Part shown: positions 46,401 through 54,187 of the stretch, one piece after another
Numbering within the stretch: the stretch's first letter is position 1
How the letters are laid out: every line of letters starts with the position of its first letter
NCBI GenBank assembly: GCA_046349635.1
Contig: JAXMBX010000004.1
Span: 1-64,000, forward strand
From: JAXMBX01 sp046349635
GTDB taxonomy: Bacteria; Planctomycetota; Planctomycetia; Planctomycetales; Planctomycetaceae
Reading direction: 5' to 3'
DNA length: 64,000 nt
The notes under the pieces: generated by a model
Told to the model about the DNA's origin: nothing
Database searches by the model: none
Seen by the model: only the letters and a program-made list of their open reading frames with translations
Program-made: the position numbers and the translations under genes

Positions 46401-48942
46401 GACCGATGCCGGAGCCAATTGGAACAACATGGGGAACCGCACGGCCCCCACGGCCCTGCTACTGGCCTTTAGCACCAACACCCGTATCCGCTTTGCTCCG
46501 AATGCCAACGCCAATGGTGCCATTCCCAACGCGTTAACCTTCGTCGGCTGGGACCAGACCAGCGGGACCGACACTGGGACCGCGAATGCCTCCGTGCGGG
46601 GGGGGAACACGGCGTTCAGCACCGCCGCCGCGACGATCAACGTCAACATCGACGGAGTCAATGATGCCCCGGTTCTGAATACGAACGGCAGCCCCACTTT
46701 TCCGACGCTTGTTGAAGATCCCACAACCAACCCCGGCATGCTGGTCAGCGATCTGATCGCTGGAATGAGTCCGCTGGGTGGAATCACTGATCCCGATTCT
46801 GGCGCGCTGCAGGGCCTGGCGATCACCGCAGCCGATAGCACTAATGGTTCATGGGAATACTCGCTTAACAACGGCGGTGTTTGGACAACCTTCCCCGCCG
46901 TCGGTTCCGGCAGCGCATTACTCCTCGCGTCAGATGTTAATACCCGCGTGCGGTTTGTTCCCAACTTAAACTTCAACGGCGACAGTTCCATCACATTTCG
47001 TGCGTGGGATCAGACCACCGGTTCAAACGGTGGGACTGGGAATGCCTCCATCAACGGCGGAACGTCTGCCTTCAGTAATTCCACCCAGGAATCCGCGACG
47101 ATCACGATCACCGCAGTCAATGATGCCCCTGTCCTGAACGCTGCCGGGAATCCGACGCTGACTCCGATCCTTCCCAATACCGTCGATGCGTCCAATCCGG
47201 GAACGACGATTACGCAGATCATCGCAAACATGACCGCCACTGGAGGATCAATTACCGACTCGGATGCGGGGGCTGTGAAGGGGATGGCGATCTCCAGTGT
47301 CGATAACACCCATGGCACGTGGCAGTTCACCACCAACAACGGGGGAACTTGGACGGACTTTGGTTCGCCGAGCACATCAGTGGCGCGGCTGCTGGCCGCT
47401 AATTCGACGACCAAAATCCGGTTCCGCCCCAGCGCGGGGTTCGCGGGTACGGCGACCTTCCTGTTCGTAGCGTGGGATCAGACAGCCGGGACAAATGGAG
47501 GGACGGCGGACATCACCAGTAGTGGAGGAACCCAGGCTTTCAGTCTCGCGACCGACACTGGAAGTCTCCTGGTGAATACCGCCCCGGTTCTGAACCCGAC
47601 GGGTAATCCCTCCCTGGCGTCGATCCCTGAAGACACCTTCAACAGCGTCGGCACCTCCATCAAGGATCTTATCGCCAGCACGGCGCTCGGCAATAGTTAC
47701 ATCACCGACGTGGATGCGACCGATCCTAAAGGCCTCGCCCTCTACTCCGCCCCCAGTTCCGGTGGAAACTGGCAATACTCCCTCAACAACGGCGGGATCT
47801 GGACCACGATCTCCGGAATCTCCCAGACCAACGCCCTCCTCCTCGCCGCCGATGACGCAGGCAACACCCGCCTCCGTTTCGTCCCCCTCACCAATTTCAA
47901 CGGCACCCGCCAGGTCTATTTCCGTGCCTGGGACCAGTCCTCCGGCACGAACGGGGGCTTCGCCAACATCACCACCAACGGCGGCACAACGGCTTTCAGT
48001 GTTAAGGCGGACAGTGCCACCATCACCGTCACCCCGGTGAATGATGCCCCGCTCCTCTTCAACGCCCTGAATCCCGTGGTCCCCACGGTCAATAAGTCCG
48101 CGATCAACAACCTCGGCTTCAAAGTCAGCAACATGATCGCCAGCGTCTCCCCCAGTGAGTACATCACCGACGTCGACGGTGGCGTCGAGGGGATCGCCAT
48201 CTACGCCGTTCAGGACATCGGCGGCCACTGGGAGTACTCCCTCGATAACACTGCCACCTGGACCTCCATCGGTGCCGTCGCGGCGAACAACGCCCTGTTG
48301 CTCAAGTCCGATGCCTCCACGTACCTCCGCTTCGTCCCCAACAACACGACCACCGGCGATCGCAAGATCTTCTTCCGTGCCTGGGATCAGAGTACGGGTG
48401 TCGCGGGCACCAAGGTCGATGTCTCGGTGAATGGCGGAACGACCCCCTTCAGCGTCGGGGCGGATAGCGTCACCTTGACCGTCAACACGGTCAACGATGC
48501 CCCCGTCCTCAACCCGGCCGGCTCTCCGACCCTCCCCACCATCCCCAAGACCAATAACAACCCCGCCGGCATCTCCATTCTGAGTCTGATTGCCTCCGGC
48601 GGTGCCAACTACATCACCGACCTGGAGTCCACCGATCCCCAGGGGATCGCCATCTACGGCGCCCCCAGTTCCGGCGGCACCTGGGAATACTCCCTCAACA
48701 GCGGCACCACGTGGACTGCCGTCGGCACCGTCGACCAGAGCAATTCCCTCCTGTTGAAAGCCCTCGCCACCACGAAGATCCGCTTCCGCCCCAACGGCAG
48801 CTTCACCGGCGTCCGTTCGATTTCGTTTGCCGCCTGGGATCAATCCACCGGGACTGAGGGGACCAAGGTGGACACCAGCACCCGCGGCGGCACCACGGCC
48901 TTCTCCTCCGCCCGCGACACCGCCTCCATCACCATCACCTGA
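43480..48942 (+). CDS. Giant surface protein: LEPR-XLL start, 15 FG-GAP/VCBS-type repeats, six about 150-aa repeats
   Basis: A 1820-aa protein. A basic N-terminus is followed by LEVRTLLSA (43-51). Residues about 52-905 are 15 tandem units of about 57 aa, each of the form NPL-x-GQDVG...P-x-LGDLNGDGLLDLIVGN-x-x-G-x-F-x-YYKNTGT. These are FG-GAP/VCBS-like beta-propeller blades with calcium-binding DLNGDG loops. Residues about 906-1820 are six about 150-aa cadherin-like units, most joined by VNDAPVLN linkers and containing W-x-Y-S and LRF-x-P. The chain stops right after the sixth unit (TASITIT), with no anchor. The last three units are much richer in C-ending codons. It is presumably an exported adhesin-like or structural surface protein. 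Confidence 0.85.
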   Translation: MLLRNWLDGFLSRFSRVSLRRAHRGSSRGLKSRRSVLRSAEALEVRTLLSASTATFKLQTGPANPLSGQDVGTGFTLAIGDITGDGLADVIAGNKDGVFLYYKNTGTATNPAYSLQAGGANPLNGQDVGDYSAPALGDLNGDGLLDLIVGNQDGTFSYFKNTGTATNPAFTFQVGSANPLDGQDIGDFSTPTLGDLNGDGRLDLIAGKQDGMFSCYLNTGTLTVPAFTLQTGTANPLDGEDLGNVSCPTLGDLNGDGRLDLIAGNFDGSFSYYQNIGSATTPAFTRLTGAANPLNGQNVGYLSAPALGDLNGDGRLDLLAQNFDGKFTYYLNVGPYRPTMARQFGSANPLNTADVGFNTKPTIGDLTGDGLPDLIVGSYDGTFFYYKNTGTVGNPAYTLQTGASNPLNGQSFGPRSSPALGDLNGDGLLDLIVGIAGGTVRYFQNTGTATNPAFTMITGFGDPLDGQSTPSSACSPALGDLNGDGLLDLVLGTQPGGFVYYQNTGTSTAPVLSLQSPATNPLNGKDVGKYASPTLGDLNGDGLMDLISGNKLGEFIYYQNTGTATTPAFTEQRDTWNPLNGQVLGIAGNLYSAAALGDLDGDGALDLIAGNVYGNFFYYKNAPAPIVPRLVPKTGSDNPLNGQDVGNAATPTSGDLNGDGLPDLIVGNDVGTFRYYQNTGTANVPAFTLQTGAANPLDGQSVGAYSTPALGDLNGDGLRDLVVGKVNGTFSYYTNTGSTTTPAFTLQSGGADPLNGQDVGSCSAPTLGDLNGDGLLDLIVGNAFGTFSYYKNTGSATTPNFTLQGPATDPLDGLNAGSYAKPSLKDLDGDGLIDLAVGNSIGTFRYYKNTGTRTIPIFTLQGTANPLNGQNFGFYSAPSVGDLDGDGHADLIVGNSDGQFYYYRSQPQNAPVINPATHPQFNLTEDMSSASNTGMSVSLLIASFGSEWYDIDPAPLQGIAVIGTDNTLGNWQYSTDAGANWNNMGNRTAPTALLLAFSTNTRIRFAPNANANGAIPNALTFVGWDQTSGTDTGTANASVRGGNTAFSTAAATINVNIDGVNDAPVLNTNGSPTFPTLVEDPTTNPGMLVSDLIAGMSPLGGITDPDSGALQGLAITAADSTNGSWEYSLNNGGVWTTFPAVGSGSALLLASDVNTRVRFVPNLNFNGDSSITFRAWDQTTGSNGGTGNASINGGTSAFSNSTQESATITITAVNDAPVLNAAGNPTLTPILPNTVDASNPGTTITQIIANMTATGGSITDSDAGAVKGMAISSVDNTHGTWQFTTNNGGTWTDFGSPSTSVARLLAANSTTKIRFRPSAGFAGTATFLFVAWDQTAGTNGGTADITSSGGTQAFSLATDTGSLLVNTAPVLNPTGNPSLASIPEDTFNSVGTSIKDLIASTALGNSYITDVDATDPKGLALYSAPSSGGNWQYSLNNGGIWTTISGISQTNALLLAADDAGNTRLRFVPLTNFNGTRQVYFRAWDQSSGTNGGFANITTNGGTTAFSVKADSATITVTPVNDAPLLFNALNPVVPTVNKSAINNLGFKVSNMIASVSPSEYITDVDGGVEGIAIYAVQDIGGHWEYSLDNTATWTSIGAVAANNALLLKSDASTYLRFVPNNTTTGDRKIFFRAWDQSTGVAGTKVDVSVNGGTTPFSVGADSVTLTVNTVNDAPVLNPAGSPTLPTIPKTNNNPAGISILSLIASGGANYITDLESTDPQGIAIYGAPSSGGTWEYSLNSGTTWTAVGTVDQSNSLLLKALATTKIRFRPNGSFTGVRSISFAAWDQSTGTEGTKVDTSTRGGTTAFSSARDTASITIT

Positions 48943-49025
48943 GCCGGACTGGAGGTTCGAACGGTCCGTTTCGAAAAAAATGATTACGTCGCGTCACCGT
49001 CGAACGCGAGAGGGCGTTCTTTCCC

Positions 49026-50408
49026 TTATCCGGCATAGACTGCAGAAATTGGAGTACCGATCGAGATGGGGTACGGCCGCCCGAATGCGTCTTGAAAATG
49101 GCCCGCAGGATCGACCCCCAGCGCCGCCAGGATCGTTGCACTCAGGTCCCACGGGCCGAAGCTTTCGCTGACTGGATAAGCTCCCTGGCGATCGGTCTTG
49201 CCCACAATTTTCCCCTTGGCCACCCCTGCGCCGGCCAGCAGCACCGAATACGCAGAAGCCCAGTGTTTTCGTCCCGGTGACGCTCCCGCAAAGCGCGGCT
49301 CCAGCGCGACGAGTGGGGCGCGGCCGAATTCCCCCATGCACACCACCAGCGTGTCGTCCAGCATGCCGCGCATCTCCAAGTCTTCAAGCAGGGTGGAGAA
49401 GCTTTGGTCGAAGCGGGGGAGCAGGCTGTTCCGCAAGACGTCAAAGATGTCGTTGTGAGTATCCCAGCCATGCGCTTCCTGATTCGCAGGTTCGTTATCC
49501 TGGCCGCGATTGTGATGATTCCATACCACGGTGATCAGCGGCACGCCTGCCTCTGCCAGGCGCCGCGCCAATAGGCAGGACTGTCCGGCCCGGTTTCGTC
49601 CGTAACGGAGACGGAGGGATTCCGGTTCCTGTGACAGGTCAAATGCCTTCTGAGTCCGGCGATCGCTCAGGAGTTGAAAGGCCTTGCGATACTGTCCCTG
49701 CAGATCCGTAATCCGCGTGTCGGTGACGGGCCGCTCTCGATACCGGTCCATGGCCTCCAGCAGTTCTCCGCGTTGCTGGATGCGTGCCGAGGAAAGCTCC
49801 TGTTGGGTGATAAGGCCCGGGACGGCGATGTCATCCGAATTCACGTTTCCCAGGAACATGGGATCAAAGTCCCGTCCCAGAAATCCTCCGAATTGTCCCG
49901 GGGCAATATCCTGAGGGGCGACAATCGCCGGTCCATTGATTTGCACTGCCTGATCGAATGACCCCGCCAGGGGCTGAATCCGCTTGTAGACAGACATCAT
50001 TGAAGGATGGTCGGTGGGCTTAGGCGTCGGATTCGAACTAATGCGAGGATGGTATTGACCGGTGAGTGCCAGGTAGACGGCCGAGCCATGATCCAGATCT
50101 GCGTGGGACATCGACCGGATCAGTGTGTACTTATCTGCCAGAGTCGAAAGCCGGGGGAGGTGTTCACAGACAATCGTTCCGGGGACCGACGTGGAAATAG
50201 GCCGGAACTCTCCTCGAATCTTTTCGGGGGCCTCGGGCTTGGGGTCCCACATGTCGAGTTGGCTCTGCCCACCGCTGGCAAATACGACAATCACGGACTT
50301 GGCCCGCCGCACGCCATATGCCGGTGCCACCTGATCCGCCGTTGCAAACCCGGCCTGGCAGGTGACTGCAATTCCTCCCGCCGCCCGCAAGAACCGGCGG
50401 CGGTCCAT
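49026..50408 (-). CDS. DUF1501-domain protein (alkaline-phosphatase/sulfatase-like fold)
   Basis: A 460-aa protein from the ATG at 50408 (in-frame ATG at 50447). Its N-terminus MDRRRFLRAAGGIAV is a twin-arginine export signal. Family landmarks are AKSVIVVFASGGQSQLDMWDPKP, MSHADLDHGSAVYLALTGQ, AHGWDTHNDIF, VVCMGEFGRAP and GRKHWASAYSVLLAGAGV. DUF1501 proteins are abundant secreted proteins in planctomycetes, often paired with DUF1553/DUF1549 cytochrome-like proteins; no such partner is beside this copy. Hydrolytic activity is assumed from the fold but not shown. It converges on the giant surface gene. Confidence 0.9.
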   Translation of the reverse strand: MDRRRFLRAAGGIAVTCQAGFATADQVAPAYGVRRAKSVIVVFASGGQSQLDMWDPKPEAPEKIRGEFRPISTSVPGTIVCEHLPRLSTLADKYTLIRSMSHADLDHGSAVYLALTGQYHPRISSNPTPKPTDHPSMMSVYKRIQPLAGSFDQAVQINGPAIVAPQDIAPGQFGGFLGRDFDPMFLGNVNSDDIAVPGLITQQELSSARIQQRGELLEAMDRYRERPVTDTRITDLQGQYRKAFQLLSDRRTQKAFDLSQEPESLRLRYGRNRAGQSCLLARRLAEAGVPLITVVWNHHNRGQDNEPANQEAHGWDTHNDIFDVLRNSLLPRFDQSFSTLLEDLEMRGMLDDTLVVCMGEFGRAPLVALEPRFAGASPGRKHWASAYSVLLAGAGVAKGKIVGKTDRQGAYPVSESFGPWDLSATILAALGVDPAGHFQDAFGRPYPISIGTPISAVYAG

Positions 50409-50681
50409 CTGCAGAAGTGTCGTTTTATATTTCCGGGAGTGACTCAAAATTGTTGGCGGCCTTCAAGCGGAAATCCTGATTCCAAGCGCCCATGTCGTCG
50501 CTGTAGTTTACAGCAGCTTTCCTGCCTGGGGAAAGACTGGAAATCGAATCGCTTGAATCTTCGGCTGAGCAAAAAGGTTTTGTGATAATATTGTTCAAAA
50601 ATGGTCCGGCACCTGAAGGGGCAGATTTTGTCGGAACGGAAATCATATCTTTCGGAAAGCATGCGACCGGGGAAACTTGAG

Positions 50682-51677
50682 ATGAAACTTTGTTACGCAA
50701 TGCTGTTGGGCGCCGTGGTGGCAACCGGCGCGTCTTTCGCTGCCGACAATCCACCACCTCTGGATCCGTCCGTAGCCACACCACGAACGGTTTCGCCCGA
50801 AGGGATCGCTTTCCTGGAAAAACTGCGGAAGAATACCCCCTTCGGTGCGGCAGGTTTCGACCTCGAGGGTTTGCGTGCGGGCATGGGGGCACGTCATGAG
50901 CCTGCCAATCAAGCCGTCAAACTCATGCGCGTCAAGATTGGAGAGATTTCCTGCGAATGGGTTCTGGCACCCGGCGCGGATCCCGATATCCGCCTCCTTT
51001 ATCTGCATGGTGGCGGTTGGGTGTCCGGATCGGGGGGTAACTACCTCCCGCTGGCCGCGGACATTTCACTGGCCGCGAAGTGTGCGGTGCTTCTCCCCGA
51101 TTATCGATTGGCGCCGGAGCATCCTTTCCCTGCGGGCCTAGAGGATTGTGTCGAAGCCCACCAGTGGTTGATCGGAAATGGACCGGCCGGCCCAAGGGCT
51201 GCCAAGGCGACCTTTATCGCCGGTGATTCGGCAGGGGGGAATTTGACACTCGCAACACTGCTAGCGCTTCGGGATCGTAAGCGGCCACTCCCGGCGGGAG
51301 GAATACCTCTTTCCGCTGCCACCGACTTCACGCTGGCCAGTCCGTCCCTCAAAGAAGTCCCGGATCCGATTATCAGCGCGCGAACAATGCCCGAGTTTCG
51401 AGATCGATACTTAGTGAAGACGGACCCTCGAAATCCACTGGCCTCGCCTGTTTTTGGGGATTACCACGGCATCCCTTCTTTGCTCATTCAGGTCGGTGAG
51501 GAGGAAATGCTTCGGGATGACAGCATCCGCGTGGCAAAGAAAGCTGTTGCAGATGGTGTCGCGGTGAAGCTCGAAATCTGGCCCGGCATGGTCCATGTTT
51601 TTCAGGTTCGTGGACTTCCCGAATCGCGCGATGCCATTCAGCGGATCGCAGAGTTCATCCGCTCAAAACTGCCGTAA
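50682..51677 (+). CDS. Secreted alpha/beta hydrolase, hormone-sensitive-lipase type
   Basis: A 331-aa protein from the ATG at 50682, where a signal peptide begins (MKLCYAMLLGAVVATGASFA); upstream in-frame codons to 50601 are not needed. The oxyanion motif HGGGW lies at 109-113, DYRLAPEHPFPA is typical of the HSL family, and the nucleophile elbow is GDSAGG with Ser183. The catalytic His is about 305 in GMVHVF. Family enzymes hydrolyse short-chain esters or lactones; here in the periplasm or outside. It is divergent from the DUF1501 gene. Confidence 0.88.
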   Translation: MKLCYAMLLGAVVATGASFAADNPPPLDPSVATPRTVSPEGIAFLEKLRKNTPFGAAGFDLEGLRAGMGARHEPANQAVKLMRVKIGEISCEWVLAPGADPDIRLLYLHGGGWVSGSGGNYLPLAADISLAAKCAVLLPDYRLAPEHPFPAGLEDCVEAHQWLIGNGPAGPRAAKATFIAGDSAGGNLTLATLLALRDRKRPLPAGGIPLSAATDFTLASPSLKEVPDPIISARTMPEFRDRYLVKTDPRNPLASPVFGDYHGIPSLLIQVGEEEMLRDDSIRVAKKAVADGVAVKLEIWPGMVHVFQVRGLPESRDAIQRIAEFIRSKLP

Positions 51678-51863
51678 TCCTTGGCTTCTTTGAGTGAGAA
51701 CCGGACTAGGGCTGGGACGACAGCCATGACCTTCTGAATGGAGTCGCAACCGCGTGCACCGAGGGGAATGATTAGAGCGCGTTGCGCTTTAGTGTCGCGT
51801 CCAAATCGATGATATTGCCGAGTTGTTTACCGCGACAGACGCTACAGAGAGACGCGCTGCGAT
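51678..51863. other. Intergenic, no feature recognised
   Basis: 186 bp between convergent genes; no clear hairpin terminator, repeat or small gene was seen. Confidence 0.4.
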
Positions 51864-52871
51864 CTAGACGAGCCATTCAGGTTTGAGGAGCATCAGGCAG
51901 CCAATGCCGAGGATGACGGCTCCAGAGACGAGTTTGAGGTAGCGCCCGCCACGTTCCTGGAGTTTGTGCTTTCCCAGAGTGATGACCACAAGTGCGACCA
52001 TGAGCGTGTCGTCGAACATGTAAGCGATGATGTACAGGAGGAGATAAGCATAGTGCTGCCACGGCGGAATCGGCTGAGCGCTAAGGATGCCGGTGTACAT
52101 GGCGGGGAGGCCTGCGGTGCAGAGGAGTTCCACAATATTGACGAGCACAGCCAGGATCGAAGCCCCCAGGATGGCACCTAGCAGGGACTCCGCCATGACG
52201 ATCTTCCGCATGCGGTCCATCACGCCCGGCTTCACCGAGTCCGGAATCGACAGTGAGATCCCTTTCTTAAAGGCGAAGAAATCTTTGACATGGATGACCC
52301 CGACGACGACCCCGACAACGCCCAGGATAATCTGGGCAGGACGGAGCAGACCGACGAATTGAAAAATGCTGAGCCAGGCAGCCATGAACGCATAGTAGGC
52401 GACGCCGCTGATGACGACGAACGTGCCCGCGACAGCGAGGATTTTCCAGCGGTTACGGAGGTTGACGAGGAGCGACAGGAGAAAGAGCAGCACCCACATG
52501 GCACACGGGTTGAAGCCGTCAATCAGGCCGACAGCCAGCGTAAAGAGCGGTAGTCCCATACTCTTCCAGCGGACTCGACCCAGGCCGGGGAGATAAACCT
52601 CCTCTGCGACGGGAGCCGTAGGAGATTCAGGGACATCAATCAGTCCTCCTTCCTGGGGGAGGTCTTGTGCTTTTTTCGCAGCGGGGTTGGCGTTCTTTGT
52701 TTCGGAGGTGTCTGGCGGCAGCGGGGCGTCCGGGGCAGGGGGTGGAGGAGCGGGTGATGCAGCCGGTGCCGGTGCGGAGATTTCCGGCGGGGGAGGAGGA
52801 AGGGGCGCTCCCACTCCGGTCGCGTTCTGACCGATCACCAGCAACAGAAGGACAATGCACGAGGATGCCAT
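51864..52871 (-). CDS. CcdA/DsbD-like membrane thiol-redox transporter
   Basis: A 335-aa protein. It has a signal-like start, a Pro/Ala-rich linker (about 20-65) and then about seven membrane helices. Two helices carry the paired cysteines of CcdA/DsbD proteins: DGFNPCAMWVLLFLLSLLVN near 120 and ELLCTAGLPAMYTG near 250. Such proteins carry reducing equivalents across the membrane to periplasmic thioredoxin-like partners. The upstream gene, whose stop overlaps this start by 1 bp, encodes such a partner, which supports the call. The Pro-rich arm before the membrane part is unusual. Confidence 0.8.
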   Translation of the reverse strand: MASSCIVLLLLVIGQNATGVGAPLPPPPPEISAPAPAASPAPPPPAPDAPLPPDTSETKNANPAAKKAQDLPQEGGLIDVPESPTAPVAEEVYLPGLGRVRWKSMGLPLFTLAVGLIDGFNPCAMWVLLFLLSLLVNLRNRWKILAVAGTFVVISGVAYYAFMAAWLSIFQFVGLLRPAQIILGVVGVVVGVIHVKDFFAFKKGISLSIPDSVKPGVMDRMRKIVMAESLLGAILGASILAVLVNIVELLCTAGLPAMYTGILSAQPIPPWQHYAYLLLYIIAYMFDDTLMVALVVITLGKHKLQERGGRYLKLVSGAVILGIGCLMLLKPEWLV

Positions 52872-53581
52872 TATTTGGATCCGGTCTTGCTGTTTGAGAC
52901 GGGCTGGGCGACGGGAGCGGGTGGACGGGCTTCAATCGTGACCGCCTGGAGAACTTCATCCCACTGGCGTCCGCTGGATTCGCGATCGATGAACCCGATC
53001 ATGACGCGTCCGCACATGTGTACCGCAGGGACGGAAGGGGCTTGAACGCCATACCGTTGTGCAACGGCGTGCAGCTTATTAAGTTCTTCTGTGGAGGCGA
53101 CGATGTCGTGTTCGACGAATCGATAGCCGGGATACTTGGGTGCCAGTGTCTCAAACAAGACGGGCTTGGCTTGTGCGCAGTGGGGGCAACCCGTACGGAC
53201 GAAGACTTCGACCGTCAGCAACTCGTCCAGCCGAGCGGGGGTTTGTTTCGCATCCCACCCGGACACGAATTGGCCGCTGACATAAAACGCAGGCAGATTA
53301 GGAGAGGGAACCTTGAAGTGCTCCGCGAGCTTGCGGAAGCGTTGCAGATGGGCGTCGTCTGCCACAACGTCCTTGAAGACCACATGTACTCCGGGGCGGC
53401 TGACGTAGTTCTTTTTGACAAACTCGCCCGCTTCCGTGGACTGCGGGCCATCACCTTTCAGAAAAACTTCAAGAACGGCATCGCGCCGGTCGGACGCCCC
53501 GGTCGCAGCTTCAACGTGCACTGAGAAAAGCGTGGCGGCCACCGAAAAGGCCAGCAGGTAACGTGTGTTTGTTGAGTTCAT
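52871..53581 (-). CDS. Secreted double glutaredoxin/thioredoxin-like protein
   Basis: A 236-aa protein with a signal peptide (about 1-26, LLAFSVAATLFSVHVEA). Residues about 34-120 form a thioredoxin-like fold without a CxxC motif (VFLKGDGPQSTEAGEF), with a cis-Pro region SPNLPAFYVSGQFV. Residues about 122-220 repeat the fold with an active CPHC (132-135) and cis-Pro region APSVPAVHMCGRVMIGF. It is probably the periplasmic partner of the CcdA-like protein encoded immediately downstream with a 1-bp overlap. It may reduce disulfides, for example in cytochrome maturation; the target is not known. Confidence 0.8.
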   Translation of the reverse strand: MNSTNTRYLLAFSVAATLFSVHVEAATGASDRRDAVLEVFLKGDGPQSTEAGEFVKKNYVSRPGVHVVFKDVVADDAHLQRFRKLAEHFKVPSPNLPAFYVSGQFVSGWDAKQTPARLDELLTVEVFVRTGCPHCAQAKPVLFETLAPKYPGYRFVEHDIVASTEELNKLHAVAQRYGVQAPSVPAVHMCGRVMIGFIDRESSGRQWDEVLQAVTIEARPPAPVAQPVSNSKTGSK

Positions 53582-54187
53582 TTCTCAATTCCTCAGCGAT
53601 TGAACCGGGAGACAGCGATTCAGGTATTGTCGCGGGACATGCAGCGGAGCAGGCAGACGTGACTATGGAAATTTTGAAGAGTCTTTCCCAGTCAATCCAG
53701 ATCACTCTCCGGGTTTGCCGGAGATTGGATACGAACAGGAGCAGGCAGGCACTCACAAACTGCCCGTCCCGCACGGCCCCCCGACTCCGCCAATTTGTAC
53801 TGACCGCAGAGCGGCAACGGACCTTTTCGTTTACACGCGACTTTGTCGCGGAGGGGAGTTGGGACGAGTCTTCGCAGACACCCACACAGATTCAATCCTG
53901 GTGGTTTGCTCTCATTTTTCCACCCGCCTTCCGGAGGGTATTTGTGCTTCGGCCCAGGTTCAATCCCAATCCGGAATGCACGTAGATTCAGGCGTCAAAC
54001 TTCGCAGACCGTGCCTGGAATGCGGGGTTCTCGACCAGGATCGTCGGAATTCGTGCGAAACGGGTCAAACGTGCCTCAGGATTATGTTGACGAACAGGCT
54101 TCAAACCCCTCAAAATAGATAAACTTATCGCGATTTAGATTTTCGCGTCTGAAGTCATCGAGCCTCTCTCCACGGAAGCTGTTCTCG
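53582..54187. other. 606-bp intergenic region before the chemotaxis locus
   Basis: No gene is supported; overlapping frames of 100-140 codons on both strands lack ribosome-binding sites and family motifs. A possible sigma-70-type promoter for the kinase gene is TTGACG (54087-54092), an 18-bp spacer and CAAAAT (54111-54116), giving a leader of about 65 bp. Confidence 0.4.

Noticed and set aside
47377..48843. 488-codon antisense frame rich in Gly, Asp and Val
   Set aside because: It mirrors the repeat-rich end of the giant surface protein; its apparent repeats are the complement of those repeats.
53563..54122. Overlapping frames of 135-140 codons before the kinase gene
   Set aside because: No ribosome-binding sites, mixed frames on both strands, no recognisable motif.
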